Shown here piece by piece: positions 26,712 to 35,234 of a stretch of 64,000 nt of DNA. How positions within the stretch are numbered: position 1 is the stretch's first letter; each line of letters starts with the position of its first letter. The stretch is taken from positions 124,001 to 188,000 of the forward strand of contig JACREY010000003.1 in assembly GCA_016218085.1 (NCBI GenBank). Reading direction: 5' to 3'. Source of the DNA: Ignavibacteriota bacterium. GTDB lineage: Bacteria > Bacteroidota > Ignavibacteria > Tepidaquicellales > Tepidaquicellaceae. The notes under the pieces were generated by a model, which was not told the DNA's origin, did not search any database, and saw only the letters and a program-made list of their open reading frames with translations. Both the position numbers and the translations under genes were made by a program.

Positions 26712-26978
26712 CTTTTTCTTCTTCTCTTCTTCCGTTAGATTCTTAATCGTCAGATAAAAACTGTAAAATCCGCCAAAAAACCCTACAAATGTCAGAATTA
26801 ATGTAAAAATGAACTTCGTTTCAAATTGCTTATCCAGCCAGATTCCAATAAAAAGAAATATAAGTATCGTACCCGAAAGCTGCACTCCCAGCCCGGAATA
26901 TTGCACAAACTTCGAATCCGTTTTTAATAATGGCTTTGTTAAAAAATCTACTAACGGCTTTTTTGGCTTCTCTTCCAA
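26706..26978 (-). CDS. atpZ: AtpZ/AtpI-family small membrane protein
   Basis: 90 residues with two helices. The motif VQYSGLGVQLSGTILIFLFIGIWLDKQF, with the Gly-rich first helix and the G-x-W-L-D turn, followed by FGGFYSFYLTIKNL, is that of the AtpZ family (PF09527). These proteins precede F-type operons. AtpZ with AtpI has been linked to F0 assembly or divalent-cation transport. The start is TTG. This is the first gene of the cluster; the AtpI-like gene starts 103 nt later, across the 8-bp repeat array. Confidence 0.85.
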   Translation of the reverse strand: MEEKPKKPLVDFLTKPLLKTDSKFVQYSGLGVQLSGTILIFLFIGIWLDKQFETKFIFTLILTFVGFFGGFYSFYLTIKNLTEEEKKKKL

Positions 26979-27017
26979 TTAATTAATGTTTTACAAAAAT
27001 AAACAAAAAAGATATAT

Positions 27018-27046
27018 CTTTAAGGTCACAATTTGTGATCTTAAAG
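27018..27046. repeat. Palindrome A: 14-bp arms around a shared core
   Basis: ctttaaggtcacaa (27018-27031) pairs with 27033-27046 around one central T; the only imperfect pair is a G-T. The core ggtcacaatttgtga is shared with palindrome B nearby, but the outer arms are different. Confidence 0.85.
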
Positions 27047-27054
27047 AATAAATA

Positions 27055-27089
27055 AAAATTGGAGGTCACAATTTGTGACTTCCAATTTT
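27055..27089. repeat. Palindrome B: 17-bp arms around the same core
   Basis: aaaattggaggtcacaa (27055-27071) pairs with 27073-27089 around one central T, again with a single G-T pair. Its core equals that of palindrome A, while the outer arms have a different but still complementary sequence. Confidence 0.85.
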
Positions 27090-27186
27090 CCCTCGTTACG
27101 AAGCCCCTGCTTCGTAACGTATAATACGATGTTCTTCCCCCTCGTTACGAAGCTCCTGCTTCGTAACGCATATACTATGTTCTTCC
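27090..27186. repeat. Two tandem copies of a 48/49-bp hairpin element
   Basis: Copies span 27090-27138 and 27139-27186. Each begins ccctcgttacgaagc, forms an 11-bp perfect stem (27094-27104 with 27109-27119; 27143-27153 with 27158-27168) with a 4-nt loop, and ends gttcttcc. They differ at a few bases in the loop and tail. The spacer 26979-27238 holds no gene; it consists of these elements and palindromes A and B. Confidence 0.88.
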
Positions 27187-27201
27187 TCTATATTTCTAAA
27201 C

Positions 27202-27230
27202 AAAAAAAAATCCCCGCTCATCACAGGGAT
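27202..27230 (-). terminator. Probable terminator of the carboxyltransferase gene
   Basis: Stem atccc (27210-27214) with gggat (27226-27230), 11-nt loop, followed on the minus strand by nine Ts (27202-27210). It lies 8 nt after the stop of the carboxyltransferase. The stem is short. Confidence 0.55.
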
Positions 27231-27238
27231 GTTATTTG

Positions 27239-28783
27239 TTAAAGAGGAATATTCCCGTGCTTCCTTCTCGGATTATAATCCACCTTATTCTGAATCAGGT
27301 CGAAGTAATATATTAATTTCTTGCGTGTATCCTTCGGCTCTATTACGTCGTCTATGAATCCCCTCTCCGCCGCTATGTACGGATTGGAAAATTTATTCGT
27401 AAACTCAGCAATTTTTTCATCGAGCATAGCCTGCTTGTCTTCGGCTTTCTCGAGTTCTTTTCTGAAAATAATTTCCGCCGCGCCTTTTGCTCCCATTACT
27501 GCGATTTCCGCAGACGGCCAGGCAAGATTCACATCACCGCGTACGTGCTTCGAGTTCATAACATCGTACGCTCCGCCGTATGCCTTGCGCACGATTACAG
27601 TTATTCTCGGAACAGTCGCTTCGCAGAATGCATATAGCAGCTTTGCACCGTGCCTGATAATCCCCCTCCACTCCTGGTCTGTACCGGGCAAGAATCCGGG
27701 TACGTCTTCCAGTACAAGTATCGGAATATTAAACGCATCACAGAATCTCACGAAGCGCGCGCCTTTTATGGATGAATTCAGACACAAAACTCCCGCAAGC
27801 ACAAGCGGCTGATTTGCAACTATGCCGATTGACCTTCCGCCAAGCCTTGCAAATCCGCAGATGATATTTTCCGCATATTCCTTATGCACTTCAAAGAAAC
27901 TGTCGGGGTCGATGATTTTATTGATAAGCTCCTTCATGTCGTAGGGCTTATTCGGATTATCGGGTACGTATGTATTTAAAGCTTCGAGGTCGGGTTCGGG
28001 TTGCTCGTAATCATATACAGGCGCATTCTCCATATTATTAGCTGGCAGATAACTCATAAGCTTTCTGATTTTTTGGAAGCAGTCAACTTCGTTTTCTGCC
28101 GTAAAGTGGCTCACACCGCTCTTCTGTGCGTGTGCTGCCGCGCCGCCAAGCTCGTCGAAAGTTACATCTTCATTCGTTACTGCCTTAATCACATTCGGTC
28201 CTGTTATGAACATATGCGAAATCTTATCAACCATGAAAATAAAATCCGTGATTGCAGGTGAATAAACCGCACCTCCCGCACAGGGTCCAACTATCGCAGA
28301 TATCTGGGGAACAACTCCGCTGGCAAGTGTATTTCTTAAAAATATATCCGCATATCCTGCAAGTGAAAGCACTCCCTCCTGTATTCTTGCACCACCGCTG
28401 TCATTGATTCCGATTACAGGTAAACCATTTTTCATTGCAAGGTCCATAATCTTCGTGATTTTCCTTGCATAGGCTTCGGAGAGCGAGCCTCCGAGTATTG
28501 TGAAGTCCTGTGAGAACACACATACAGAGCGTCCTTCGATTTTACCCGTGCCCGTGATTACGCCGTCAGTATAATATTTTTGCTTGTCAAGACCGAAGTC
28601 TTTAAAATTGTGCCTGACAAAAACATCCATCTCCTCGAATGTGCCTTTATCGAGGAGCAGGTCTATTCTTTCTCTTGCGGTGAGTTTACCTCTTTTGTGC
28701 TGTGATTCGATTCCTTTTGCCCCGCCGCCAAGGTGGGCTTCAGCTCTTTTTTCCCGTAGTTCTTCAATTTTGTTTTTGCTCAT
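27239..28783 (-). CDS. pccB: Acyl-CoA carboxylase carboxyltransferase (beta) subunit
   Basis: 514 residues, the usual length of propionyl/methylmalonyl-type carboxyltransferases. It starts [17 protein letters not shown] and [20 protein letters not shown], then shows the two crotonase-like halves: [14 protein letters not shown] with the [12 protein letters not shown] oxyanion hole, and [18 protein letters not shown] with [10 protein letters not shown]. It transfers carboxyl from biotin to an acyl-CoA, probably propionyl-CoA, in the cytoplasm. The biotin carboxylase and biotin carrier are not in the window. A methylmalonyl-CoA mutase B12 domain at 57.4 kb would act in the same pathway. Confidence 0.9.
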   Translation of the reverse strand: MSKNKIEELREKRAEAHLGGGAKGIESQHKRGKLTARERIDLLLDKGTFEEMDVFVRHNFKDFGLDKQKYYTDGVITGTGKIEGRSVCVFSQDFTILGGSLSEAYARKITKIMDLAMKNGLPVIGINDSGGARIQEGVLSLAGYADIFLRNTLASGVVPQISAIVGPCAGGAVYSPAITDFIFMVDKISHMFITGPNVIKAVTNEDVTFDELGGAAAHAQKSGVSHFTAENEVDCFQKIRKLMSYLPANNMENAPVYDYEQPEPDLEALNTYVPDNPNKPYDMKELINKIIDPDSFFEVHKEYAENIICGFARLGGRSIGIVANQPLVLAGVLCLNSSIKGARFVRFCDAFNIPILVLEDVPGFLPGTDQEWRGIIRHGAKLLYAFCEATVPRITVIVRKAYGGAYDVMNSKHVRGDVNLAWPSAEIAVMGAKGAAEIIFRKELEKAEDKQAMLDEKIAEFTNKFSNPYIAAERGFIDDVIEPKDTRKKLIYYFDLIQNKVDYNPRRKHGNIPL

Positions 28784-28840
28784 AGAAATTTCCAGTAAGA
28801 AAAATGGTTAAGAAAAATTTATGTGAGTAAAAAACTAATT

Positions 28841-30151
28841 TCATAATCTAACTATTACTGCGCCTAAATCCCTTAACTTCGAGTCAATATCTTCGTATCC
28901 CCTATCTATATACATTGCACCGTTTACTACGGTCTCTCCTTTTGCAATTACTCCTGCAATAAGGTAAGAGATTCCGGCTCTTAAATCCGGTACGGATATT
29001 TCCGCTGCATGAAGCTCCGTGGGTCCTTTTACCACTGCGCTGTGAAAATAATCCTGATTCGCAAACCTGCAGTTCATTCCTCCGAGACAGGTATTATATA
29101 ATTCTATTTCGGCTCCCATTTTCTTCAGCTCATTCACATAGCCGAATCTTTTTTCGTAAACTGTTTCGTGCACAATTGATATCCCGTTTGCCTGAGTCAA
29201 CAAAATTACAAACGGCTGCTGCCAGTCAGTCATAAAACCCGGATGTACATTTGTCTCCAGCGCAATCGAATTAAAGGGACCGTCGTAATAAAACCTGATA
29301 CCTCTATCCTTAACCTCGAATTTTCCTCCTACTTTCCTGACGGTGTTTAGAAATGTTATAAGGTCATCCTGAATGGCGTTTTCAACATATACATCCCCTT
29401 TGGATGCAAGACCAGCGACTGCAAACGATGCCGCCTGATTTCTGTCGGGAATTATGTAATGCGATGCGCCGTATAATTTATTTACCCCTTCGATTGTTAT
29501 TTTTCTGTCGGTACTGATTTCTATTATGGCTCCCATTTTCTGAAGGAACTTAACAAGGTCCATTATTTCAGGCTCTACCGCAGCATTGCATATTGTTGTT
29601 CTCCCCTGAGCCATTGTAGCGGCAATCAGGATATTCTCCGTAGCACCGACGCTCGGATAGTCAAGATTAACATTCGTGCCCTTTAATCCGTCCGTCTTCA
29701 GAATGTAATAATTGTCTTTCACTTCTACGTGGCAGCCGAGCGCTTTCAGCCCGTCAAGATGAAAATTGACAGGTCGCGAACCAATACGGCAACCGCCCGG
29801 AATTGGAATTTCAGCATAGCCCTTTCTGTGAAGCAATGGACCTGCAAAGAGAATCGAAATCCTGTTAAGCGAGCCGTAATTTTCAGGAATGGAAGTTGTG
29901 ACTATTTCAGGAGTGCTTATAAATAATCTATCGTTTTCCATTTTAAGCTCACTGCCAAGATGTTCGCAGAGCTTTCCAGTAATCATCAGGTCATTGATTT
30001 TATTCGGTGAGTTTGTGAACTCGCACGCCTGTTCCGTAAGCAGAGATGCAACAACGAGCTTTGTTGCGGAGTTTTTTGCGCCGCTTACTTTTACAGAGCC
30101 GAAAAGAGGCTTTCCGCCGTTAATCAGAAAACGTGAATTATTTATTTCCAA
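28841..30151 (-). CDS. murA: UDP-GlcNAc 1-carboxyvinyltransferase, divergent
   Basis: 436 residues, normal length. Active-site parts are mostly kept: SGAKNSATK (the Lys), IPGGCRIGSRPV with the catalytic Cys121 that fosfomycin targets, VSVGATEN-like SVGATENILIAA, TDWQQPF for the catalytic Asp, DLRAG and IDRGYE for the arginines. The usually strict DRIE(T/A)G segment reads DRNQAA here, with Glu replaced by Gln. It makes the first committed step of peptidoglycan synthesis; a paralogue with altered role is possible. The start is TTG. It lies between two acyl-CoA carboxylase genes. Confidence 0.9.
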   Translation of the reverse strand: MEINNSRFLINGGKPLFGSVKVSGAKNSATKLVVASLLTEQACEFTNSPNKINDLMITGKLCEHLGSELKMENDRLFISTPEIVTTSIPENYGSLNRISILFAGPLLHRKGYAEIPIPGGCRIGSRPVNFHLDGLKALGCHVEVKDNYYILKTDGLKGTNVNLDYPSVGATENILIAATMAQGRTTICNAAVEPEIMDLVKFLQKMGAIIEISTDRKITIEGVNKLYGASHYIIPDRNQAASFAVAGLASKGDVYVENAIQDDLITFLNTVRKVGGKFEVKDRGIRFYYDGPFNSIALETNVHPGFMTDWQQPFVILLTQANGISIVHETVYEKRFGYVNELKKMGAEIELYNTCLGGMNCRFANQDYFHSAVVKGPTELHAAEISVPDLRAGISYLIAGVIAKGETVVNGAMYIDRGYEDIDSKLRDLGAVIVRL

Positions 30152-30183
30152 TGAAGTAGTAATTTTTTCTGTATTAATAATTT

Positions 30184-31125
30184 TTATTCTTTCCAGAAAC
30201 CCATATCCTGGAATTTCTTTATTCTGTTGTCGAGCAGTTTGTCTTTTTTCACTTTTGACATCAATTCAAGCTCTTCAATAATAGCTTTTTTCAGGATTGA
30301 AGCGGCTTCTTCATGATTGCGGTGAGCTCCGCCAAAAGGTTCTTCTATTATCCTGTCGATAATTCCGATTTTTAATAAATCAGGAGCCGTAAGCTTAAGT
30401 GCCTCTGCCGCCTGTTCCTTGAAATCCCAGCTTCTCCAAAGAATTGAGGAACAGGATTCAGGTGAAATAACGGAATACCAGCAGTACTTGAGCATCAAAA
30501 CCCTGTCTCCGACCCCGATTCCAAGCGCGCCACCTGATGCACCTTCACCGATTATGACTACAATTATCGGTACTTTTAATCTGGACATTTCCAGAATATT
30601 TCTTGCAATCGCTTCTGCCTGGCCTCTTTCCTCAGCTTCAATTCCCGGATAAGCGCCAGGTGTATCGAGAAATGTGATTACCGGTTTATTGAATTTTTCG
30701 GCAAGCTTCATAAGCCTTAATGCCTTTCTGTATCCGTCAGGATTCATCATGCCGAAATTTCTGTACAGGTTTGATTTTGTATCGCGGCCTTTTTGCTGTC
30801 CGATTATCATTACTGAGTGATCACCAATCGATGCAAAACCTCCGACAACTGCTTTATCGTCTCGGTATTGCCTGTCGCCGTGAAGCTCGACAAAGTTTTC
30901 AGTCATAAGATAAATATAATCGAGGGTATATGGTCTTTCGGGATGCCTGGCAAGCTGGACAATCTGCCATGGTGTAAGATTTTCAAAAATATTCTTCCTT
31001 AATTCATTAATCTTGACCTCGAGCTTGTTAATTTCGGCTGAGATATCCAGAGTGTCTGCCATTTTCCGCATTTCTTCTATCTTTTGTTCAAGCTCTACCA
31101 AAGGTTTTTCAAATTCTAATACCAT
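30184..31125 (-). CDS. accA: Acetyl-CoA carboxylase carboxyltransferase alpha subunit
   Basis: 313 residues, normal length. The N-terminal coiled-coil ([15 protein letters not shown]) is followed by [69 protein letters not shown] and [15 protein letters not shown], all typical of AccA. With AccD it transfers carboxyl from biotin to acetyl-CoA, the first step of fatty-acid synthesis. AccD, AccB and AccC are elsewhere. Confidence 0.97.
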   Translation of the reverse strand: MVLEFEKPLVELEQKIEEMRKMADTLDISAEINKLEVKINELRKNIFENLTPWQIVQLARHPERPYTLDYIYLMTENFVELHGDRQYRDDKAVVGGFASIGDHSVMIIGQQKGRDTKSNLYRNFGMMNPDGYRKALRLMKLAEKFNKPVITFLDTPGAYPGIEAEERGQAEAIARNILEMSRLKVPIIVVIIGEGASGGALGIGVGDRVLMLKYCWYSVISPESCSSILWRSWDFKEQAAEALKLTAPDLLKIGIIDRIIEEPFGGAHRNHEEAASILKKAIIEELELMSKVKKDKLLDNRIKKFQDMGFWKE

Positions 31126-31163
31126 AATTTATAAATTTAATTTTTAAAACTCTTTTTAATATT

Positions 31164-33101
31164 TTATGTTTTCCGTATAGTGAAAAAAACTGTCTTTAAT
31201 AGTATTTCGATGTCCATTTTGAGATTTTGGTTCTTTGCATAAAAAATATTATAATTCATCATTTCCTCATCACCTATACCTTCGAAATGATTCAATTGAA
31301 TTATTCCGGTTAGACCCTTTTTCCCGAGATATTCCCTGCCCTTTGTCTCATACCAAACGGGAATACCAACAAAACTGTATTTCCCGGTAAAAACACCTGG
31401 AAGCATTAATAGCTTAGAAGTATGTTTAGAAATATTACCTTTTTTTGCTTTGTAATACAATACAATAAACGGATAGACTGTAAAAATCATTAAAATCGAA
31501 ACAATTACATCAAATAATCTCTTTAAAAATATATTCATTTTATTTTTAATATTATATTCAATTTCGACTAAAGATAAATCATTTATATTCGAGTGCAGTT
31601 TTGATAATATCAGGTCATTTCCCGTCGGAACTATCTTGAAAATTACATTTTTCCCCGAAAAATCCCACATAACCTTTAAAATTTCATGGTTCGTAAAATA
31701 ATCTCCTGAGAAAACAACTTCATTTATATTTTTAAGATTTATTATTTCGCTAAGCGTACTTATATCTTTCTTATCCGATATCCTGTTAAAATATATTACA
31801 TTATATTTTGCAAGGAATCTTTCTTCAACGTCCTGATTGAGCTCTTTGTCCCCTACTATCAGGAGATTAATTTTCTTCATTATAATATTCTTCGAAATCA
31901 TATACCTGTAGAAGCTGATGATTCCGCGGTATGAAAGCAGAAATGCAATGCCAAGTATTGTGGACAATAAAATAACTTCTCTTGAATATGCAAACTCCTT
32001 GAAGAAATAAGTAATTGAAGAATTTATAAAAAATCCGGCGATGATTGCATTGAATGTACTGGCAAGAGGAATTACATATTTTTTAGCATAAACCCTGAAC
32101 ATGCTGAATATTAAAATCCAGATTGTAATATATATTGCAATTATGAATAAATAACTCCTGTTCGGGAAAATATCGAATCTTGATTTAATTGATATTACAA
32201 ATGAAATAAAAAGCAGCGCAATATCCAGTACGGGAAATTTTAAAACCCTGAACAATCTTTTCAGGTATGAAAAAAAAGAAAAATAAAAAACACCCAATTT
32301 CAAAATCAGAGTAAGTATTACGGAGCCGCCAAGATTTTTACTTACAAAAATGTTCATTGCACCGTAGAAATTATTTACAAAAGCCAGACCTGATTTTTTC
32401 GTGCTTTCTCCTTTCAGGTGCACCGTTTTTACCTCCGGATAATAGTAAATTTTATAACCATTTTTCTTAATTCTGAAACACAGGTCAAGATCCTCACCGT
32501 ACATAAAATAATCTTCATCAAATAAACCGGCTTTGTCAAGTACGTATTTCGGTATAAACATAAATGCACCGCATACAGCATCTACTTCATGAGTTTCATT
32601 TTCATCAAGATAAGTCAGATTATATTTACCGAATAATCTGCTTTTAGGAAACAGTTTTGAAAGTCCTGTTATTCTTGGCAGTGCAACTCCAAGCGAAGGA
32701 AAACTTCTTTTACAGGCGAGGTCAAGTTTTCCGTTTGCCATTATTAGTTTTGAACTTATTGCACCTACCTCTTTATTGTTTTCACAAAAAGAAATCAGTT
32801 TTTCAAATGTCCCTTCTTCAAGAATGGTATCAGGATTAAGTATAAGAACATATTTTCCCGAAACCCGCTTCAGTGCTATGTTATTGGCTTTTGAAAAACC
32901 TAAATTCTTTTCGTTTTCAATATAATTGGCATTCGGATATTTCCCTTTAAGAAAGGAAGAACTTCCGTCAATTGAATTATTATCAACAATAAATATCTCA
33001 ATACCGTATTTATTATTATTGGATTTATAAATAGATGCCAGGCAGGCATCAAGGTGATCCTTTACGTTATAATTCACTATTACGATGGAAATATCAGTCA
33101 T
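31164..33101 (-). CDS. GT2 fused to a degenerate polyprenyl-phosphate sugar phosphotransferase
   Basis: 645 residues. Residues 1-270 are a GT2 rhamnosyltransferase-type domain (SIVIVNYNVKDHL, DNNSIDGS, NLGFSKANN, LNPDT, GEDLDLCFRIKKNGY, HLKGEST). Residues 280-400 hold several helices, then a Rossmann-like part (INLLIVGDKELNQ). From 526 the sequence follows the bacterial sugar transferase family (LKRLFDVIVS, GKYSFVGIP, KKGLTGIIQLNH, NLKMDIEILLKTV), but it is 120 residues instead of about 190. The lost piece held KFRSM, DPR and the catalytic Asp-Glu. The second half is probably a membrane-anchoring or regulatory relic. It is the last gene of the polysaccharide run. Confidence 0.88.
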   Translation of the reverse strand: MTDISIVIVNYNVKDHLDACLASIYKSNNNKYGIEIFIVDNNSIDGSSSFLKGKYPNANYIENEKNLGFSKANNIALKRVSGKYVLILNPDTILEEGTFEKLISFCENNKEVGAISSKLIMANGKLDLACKRSFPSLGVALPRITGLSKLFPKSRLFGKYNLTYLDENETHEVDAVCGAFMFIPKYVLDKAGLFDEDYFMYGEDLDLCFRIKKNGYKIYYYPEVKTVHLKGESTKKSGLAFVNNFYGAMNIFVSKNLGGSVILTLILKLGVFYFSFFSYLKRLFRVLKFPVLDIALLFISFVISIKSRFDIFPNRSYLFIIAIYITIWILIFSMFRVYAKKYVIPLASTFNAIIAGFFINSSITYFFKEFAYSREVILLSTILGIAFLLSYRGIISFYRYMISKNIIMKKINLLIVGDKELNQDVEERFLAKYNVIYFNRISDKKDISTLSEIINLKNINEVVFSGDYFTNHEILKVMWDFSGKNVIFKIVPTGNDLILSKLHSNINDLSLVEIEYNIKNKMNIFLKRLFDVIVSILMIFTVYPFIVLYYKAKKGNISKHTSKLLMLPGVFTGKYSFVGIPVWYETKGREYLGKKGLTGIIQLNHFEGIGDEEMMNYNIFYAKNQNLKMDIEILLKTVFFTIRKT

Positions 33102-33111
33102 TAAATTCCGA

Positions 33112-33834
33112 TTAAAGCCTTCCGAATATTGATTTAAACTTTAGTTTCCAGACCATAAAATACGCTTCATAAACAACTTTCCTTGACATCTTCGAGCTTC
33201 CGGCTCTTCTGTCGATAAATAAAATCGGTGTTTCAGTAATTTTAAAACCTTTCTTATAAAATTTGAATTTCATCTCAATCTGAAATGAATATCCGTTAGA
33301 TTTTACTTTTTCAAGATCAATCTGCGATAATGCAGAAACTTTATAACACATAAACCCTGCAGTGGTATCCTTTACTTTCAGTCCTGTTACAAGGCGTGTA
33401 TATATATTCGCATAATAGCTGAGAAACAGTCTCCCTATCGGCCAGTTAACTACAGATATCCCGTTAATATATCTTGAACCAACTACAAGATCATAACCCT
33501 TCTCTATCAGATCCACAAACTCAGGCAGGTATTTCGGGTCGTGCGAAAAATCAGCATCCATTTCGAAAACATAATCAAATCCGTTTTCTATAGCAAACTT
33601 AAAACCCCTTAAATATGCTGTACCAAGTCCCATCTTTCTTTCGCGCTCGATTAAGTATACATTAGGATTTTTAAGGCTCTTTACAAGCGAAGCCGTTCCA
33701 TCAGGCGAATTATCATCAACGACCAGGACATTCCATTCACGTCCGGTGTCAGTATAATTCAAGACTTCAGGAATAAGATTTAATATGTTCTCTGATTCGT
33801 TATATGTAGGTATTATAACTAATACTTTTTTCAA
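33112..33834 (-). CDS. Polyprenol monophosphomannose synthase-like GT2
   Basis: 240 residues, a single GT-A domain without membrane helices. VIIPTYNESENI, VVDDNSPDGTASLV, MGLGTAYLRGF, EMDADFSHDPKYL and VVGSRYI are those of bacterial DPM1/Ppm1-type enzymes, which make polyprenyl-phosphate-mannose or -glucose. DTTAGFMCYK and SFQIEMKFKFYKKGFKITE are the C-terminal signatures. The start is TTG with a GGA 8-10 nt upstream. It lies between the active phosphotransferase and the fusion gene. Confidence 0.9.
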   Translation of the reverse strand: MKKVLVIIPTYNESENILNLIPEVLNYTDTGREWNVLVVDDNSPDGTASLVKSLKNPNVYLIERERKMGLGTAYLRGFKFAIENGFDYVFEMDADFSHDPKYLPEFVDLIEKGYDLVVGSRYINGISVVNWPIGRLFLSYYANIYTRLVTGLKVKDTTAGFMCYKVSALSQIDLEKVKSNGYSFQIEMKFKFYKKGFKITETPILFIDRRAGSSKMSRKVVYEAYFMVWKLKFKSIFGRL

Positions 33835-33836
33835 TA

Positions 33837-35219
33837 TTAATGTCCTTTCATTGTAAATACCACTAAAATTGTAAAAATCATTATTCTGATATCAAGGCTC
33901 AGACTCATATTCTCAATATAATAAAAATCATACTGCAGTTTTGTTTTAACATCTTCTATAGAAGTATCGTAAGTATGTTTGACCTGAGCCCAGCCTGTTA
34001 TACCCGGTTTAACAGATAACCTTCTTGAATAATAAGGAATTTCTTTTTTAAGTTGTTCCACAAAAAACGGCCTTTCCGGCCTCGGCCCTACTATGCTCAT
34101 ATCGTTTTTCAGTACATTTAAAAACTGGGGAACTTCGTCCAGCCTGACCCTTCTCATGAACCTTCCGATTGCTGTAACCCTGGGATCGTCTTTATCAGCC
34201 CAGGTCGGTCCGGATTTTTTTTCGGCATCCTGAACCATTGACCTGAACTTTATTACTTTAAATTCTTTTCCGTTTTTACCGAGTCGTTTTTGAGTATAAA
34301 AAACCGGACCTTTTGAAGTTAGTTTTATAAGAAATGCTGTTATCAACAAAAAAGGTGACAATAAAACAAGTACAAATAATGAAATAAAAATGTCAATTAA
34401 TCTTTTAGCCATTTTTGCAGGGAATGACATAAGTTCAGTCTTTACTTCCATTAATGGAAGTCCGTATATCTGCTGAGTCTTAGCCATTCCGCTAATAATT
34501 TCGTAAAGCTCAGGCATTATTTTAACAGAAACATTTTCATCTGCGCAGTAATTAATGGTATCTAAAAGAACATTTTTTGTCTTCTGCTCGGAAGCCACCA
34601 GAACAACTTCAATCTTGTCCCTGTGAATAATTTCCTTTAATTCATTAAGTTTTCCGATTTCATCCCCATTCCTGTTTTCTTCATCCACCCCGATAAATCC
34701 AATAAATTTATATCCTAATTTAGGATATTTTTTTATCATATCAAGTAATTCACAAGCGTTTTTCCCCGAACCTACAATAATTGTATTTTTAACTCCAATT
34801 CCCTTTTCGAGCATTTTCATCTGAAAACTTCTTATCAAAATTCTTCCCAGTGAAACATACAAAACCATAAAGAACCAGTATATCAGAATTAAAAGCCGTG
34901 AAATAACCTGGGCATCTCTTAAAAAATCATCAATAAAAATCAAAAAGAACAGGATAAAACAGCCTACAAATATGGATTTTACTATCGAGATAAATTCATC
35001 AAATCTTGACTTGAAAAACCAGTGCTGATATAAACCGGACAAAGAGAAAAGAACAAGCCAGTAAATATAAATCACAAACATAGGTACAATAAAGCTAGGT
35101 GGATTAGCATACTTGATCCAACCTGTTTCGACACGAAGTAAATAATAAACACAATAAGCTGTGTTTATCATTAAAAAATCACTCAGAATCAGTAATATTA
35201 ATTCTTTTTTTTTAGTCAA
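33837..35219 (-). CDS. Polyprenyl-phosphate glycosyl-1-phosphate transferase, initiating enzyme
   Basis: 460 residues with the WcaJ/WbaP layout: four or five N-terminal helices, a Rossmann-like domain (KNTIIVGSGKNACELL, about residues 143-160) and a full sugar transferase domain from residue 271. This has the re-entrant helix RLIDIFIS, KFRSM (324-328), DPRVT (345-349), the catalytic Asp-Glu of RLDEVPQF (361-362), MSIVGPRPERP and KPGITGWAQV. It loads the first sugar phosphate onto undecaprenyl phosphate at the inner membrane. The sugar is unknown. The start is TTG. Confidence 0.94.
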   Translation of the reverse strand: MTKKKELILLILSDFLMINTAYCVYYLLRVETGWIKYANPPSFIVPMFVIYIYWLVLFSLSGLYQHWFFKSRFDEFISIVKSIFVGCFILFFLIFIDDFLRDAQVISRLLILIYWFFMVLYVSLGRILIRSFQMKMLEKGIGVKNTIIVGSGKNACELLDMIKKYPKLGYKFIGFIGVDEENRNGDEIGKLNELKEIIHRDKIEVVLVASEQKTKNVLLDTINYCADENVSVKIMPELYEIISGMAKTQQIYGLPLMEVKTELMSFPAKMAKRLIDIFISLFVLVLLSPFLLITAFLIKLTSKGPVFYTQKRLGKNGKEFKVIKFRSMVQDAEKKSGPTWADKDDPRVTAIGRFMRRVRLDEVPQFLNVLKNDMSIVGPRPERPFFVEQLKKEIPYYSRRLSVKPGITGWAQVKHTYDTSIEDVKTKLQYDFYYIENMSLSLDIRIMIFTILVVFTMKGH

Positions 35220-35234
35220 AGCTGAATGTAACTA

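Noticed and set aside
27018-27186. Possible CRISPR array
   Set aside because: The repeated units are palindromes and a tandem 48-bp duplicate without unique spacers of constant length; no cas genes are nearby.
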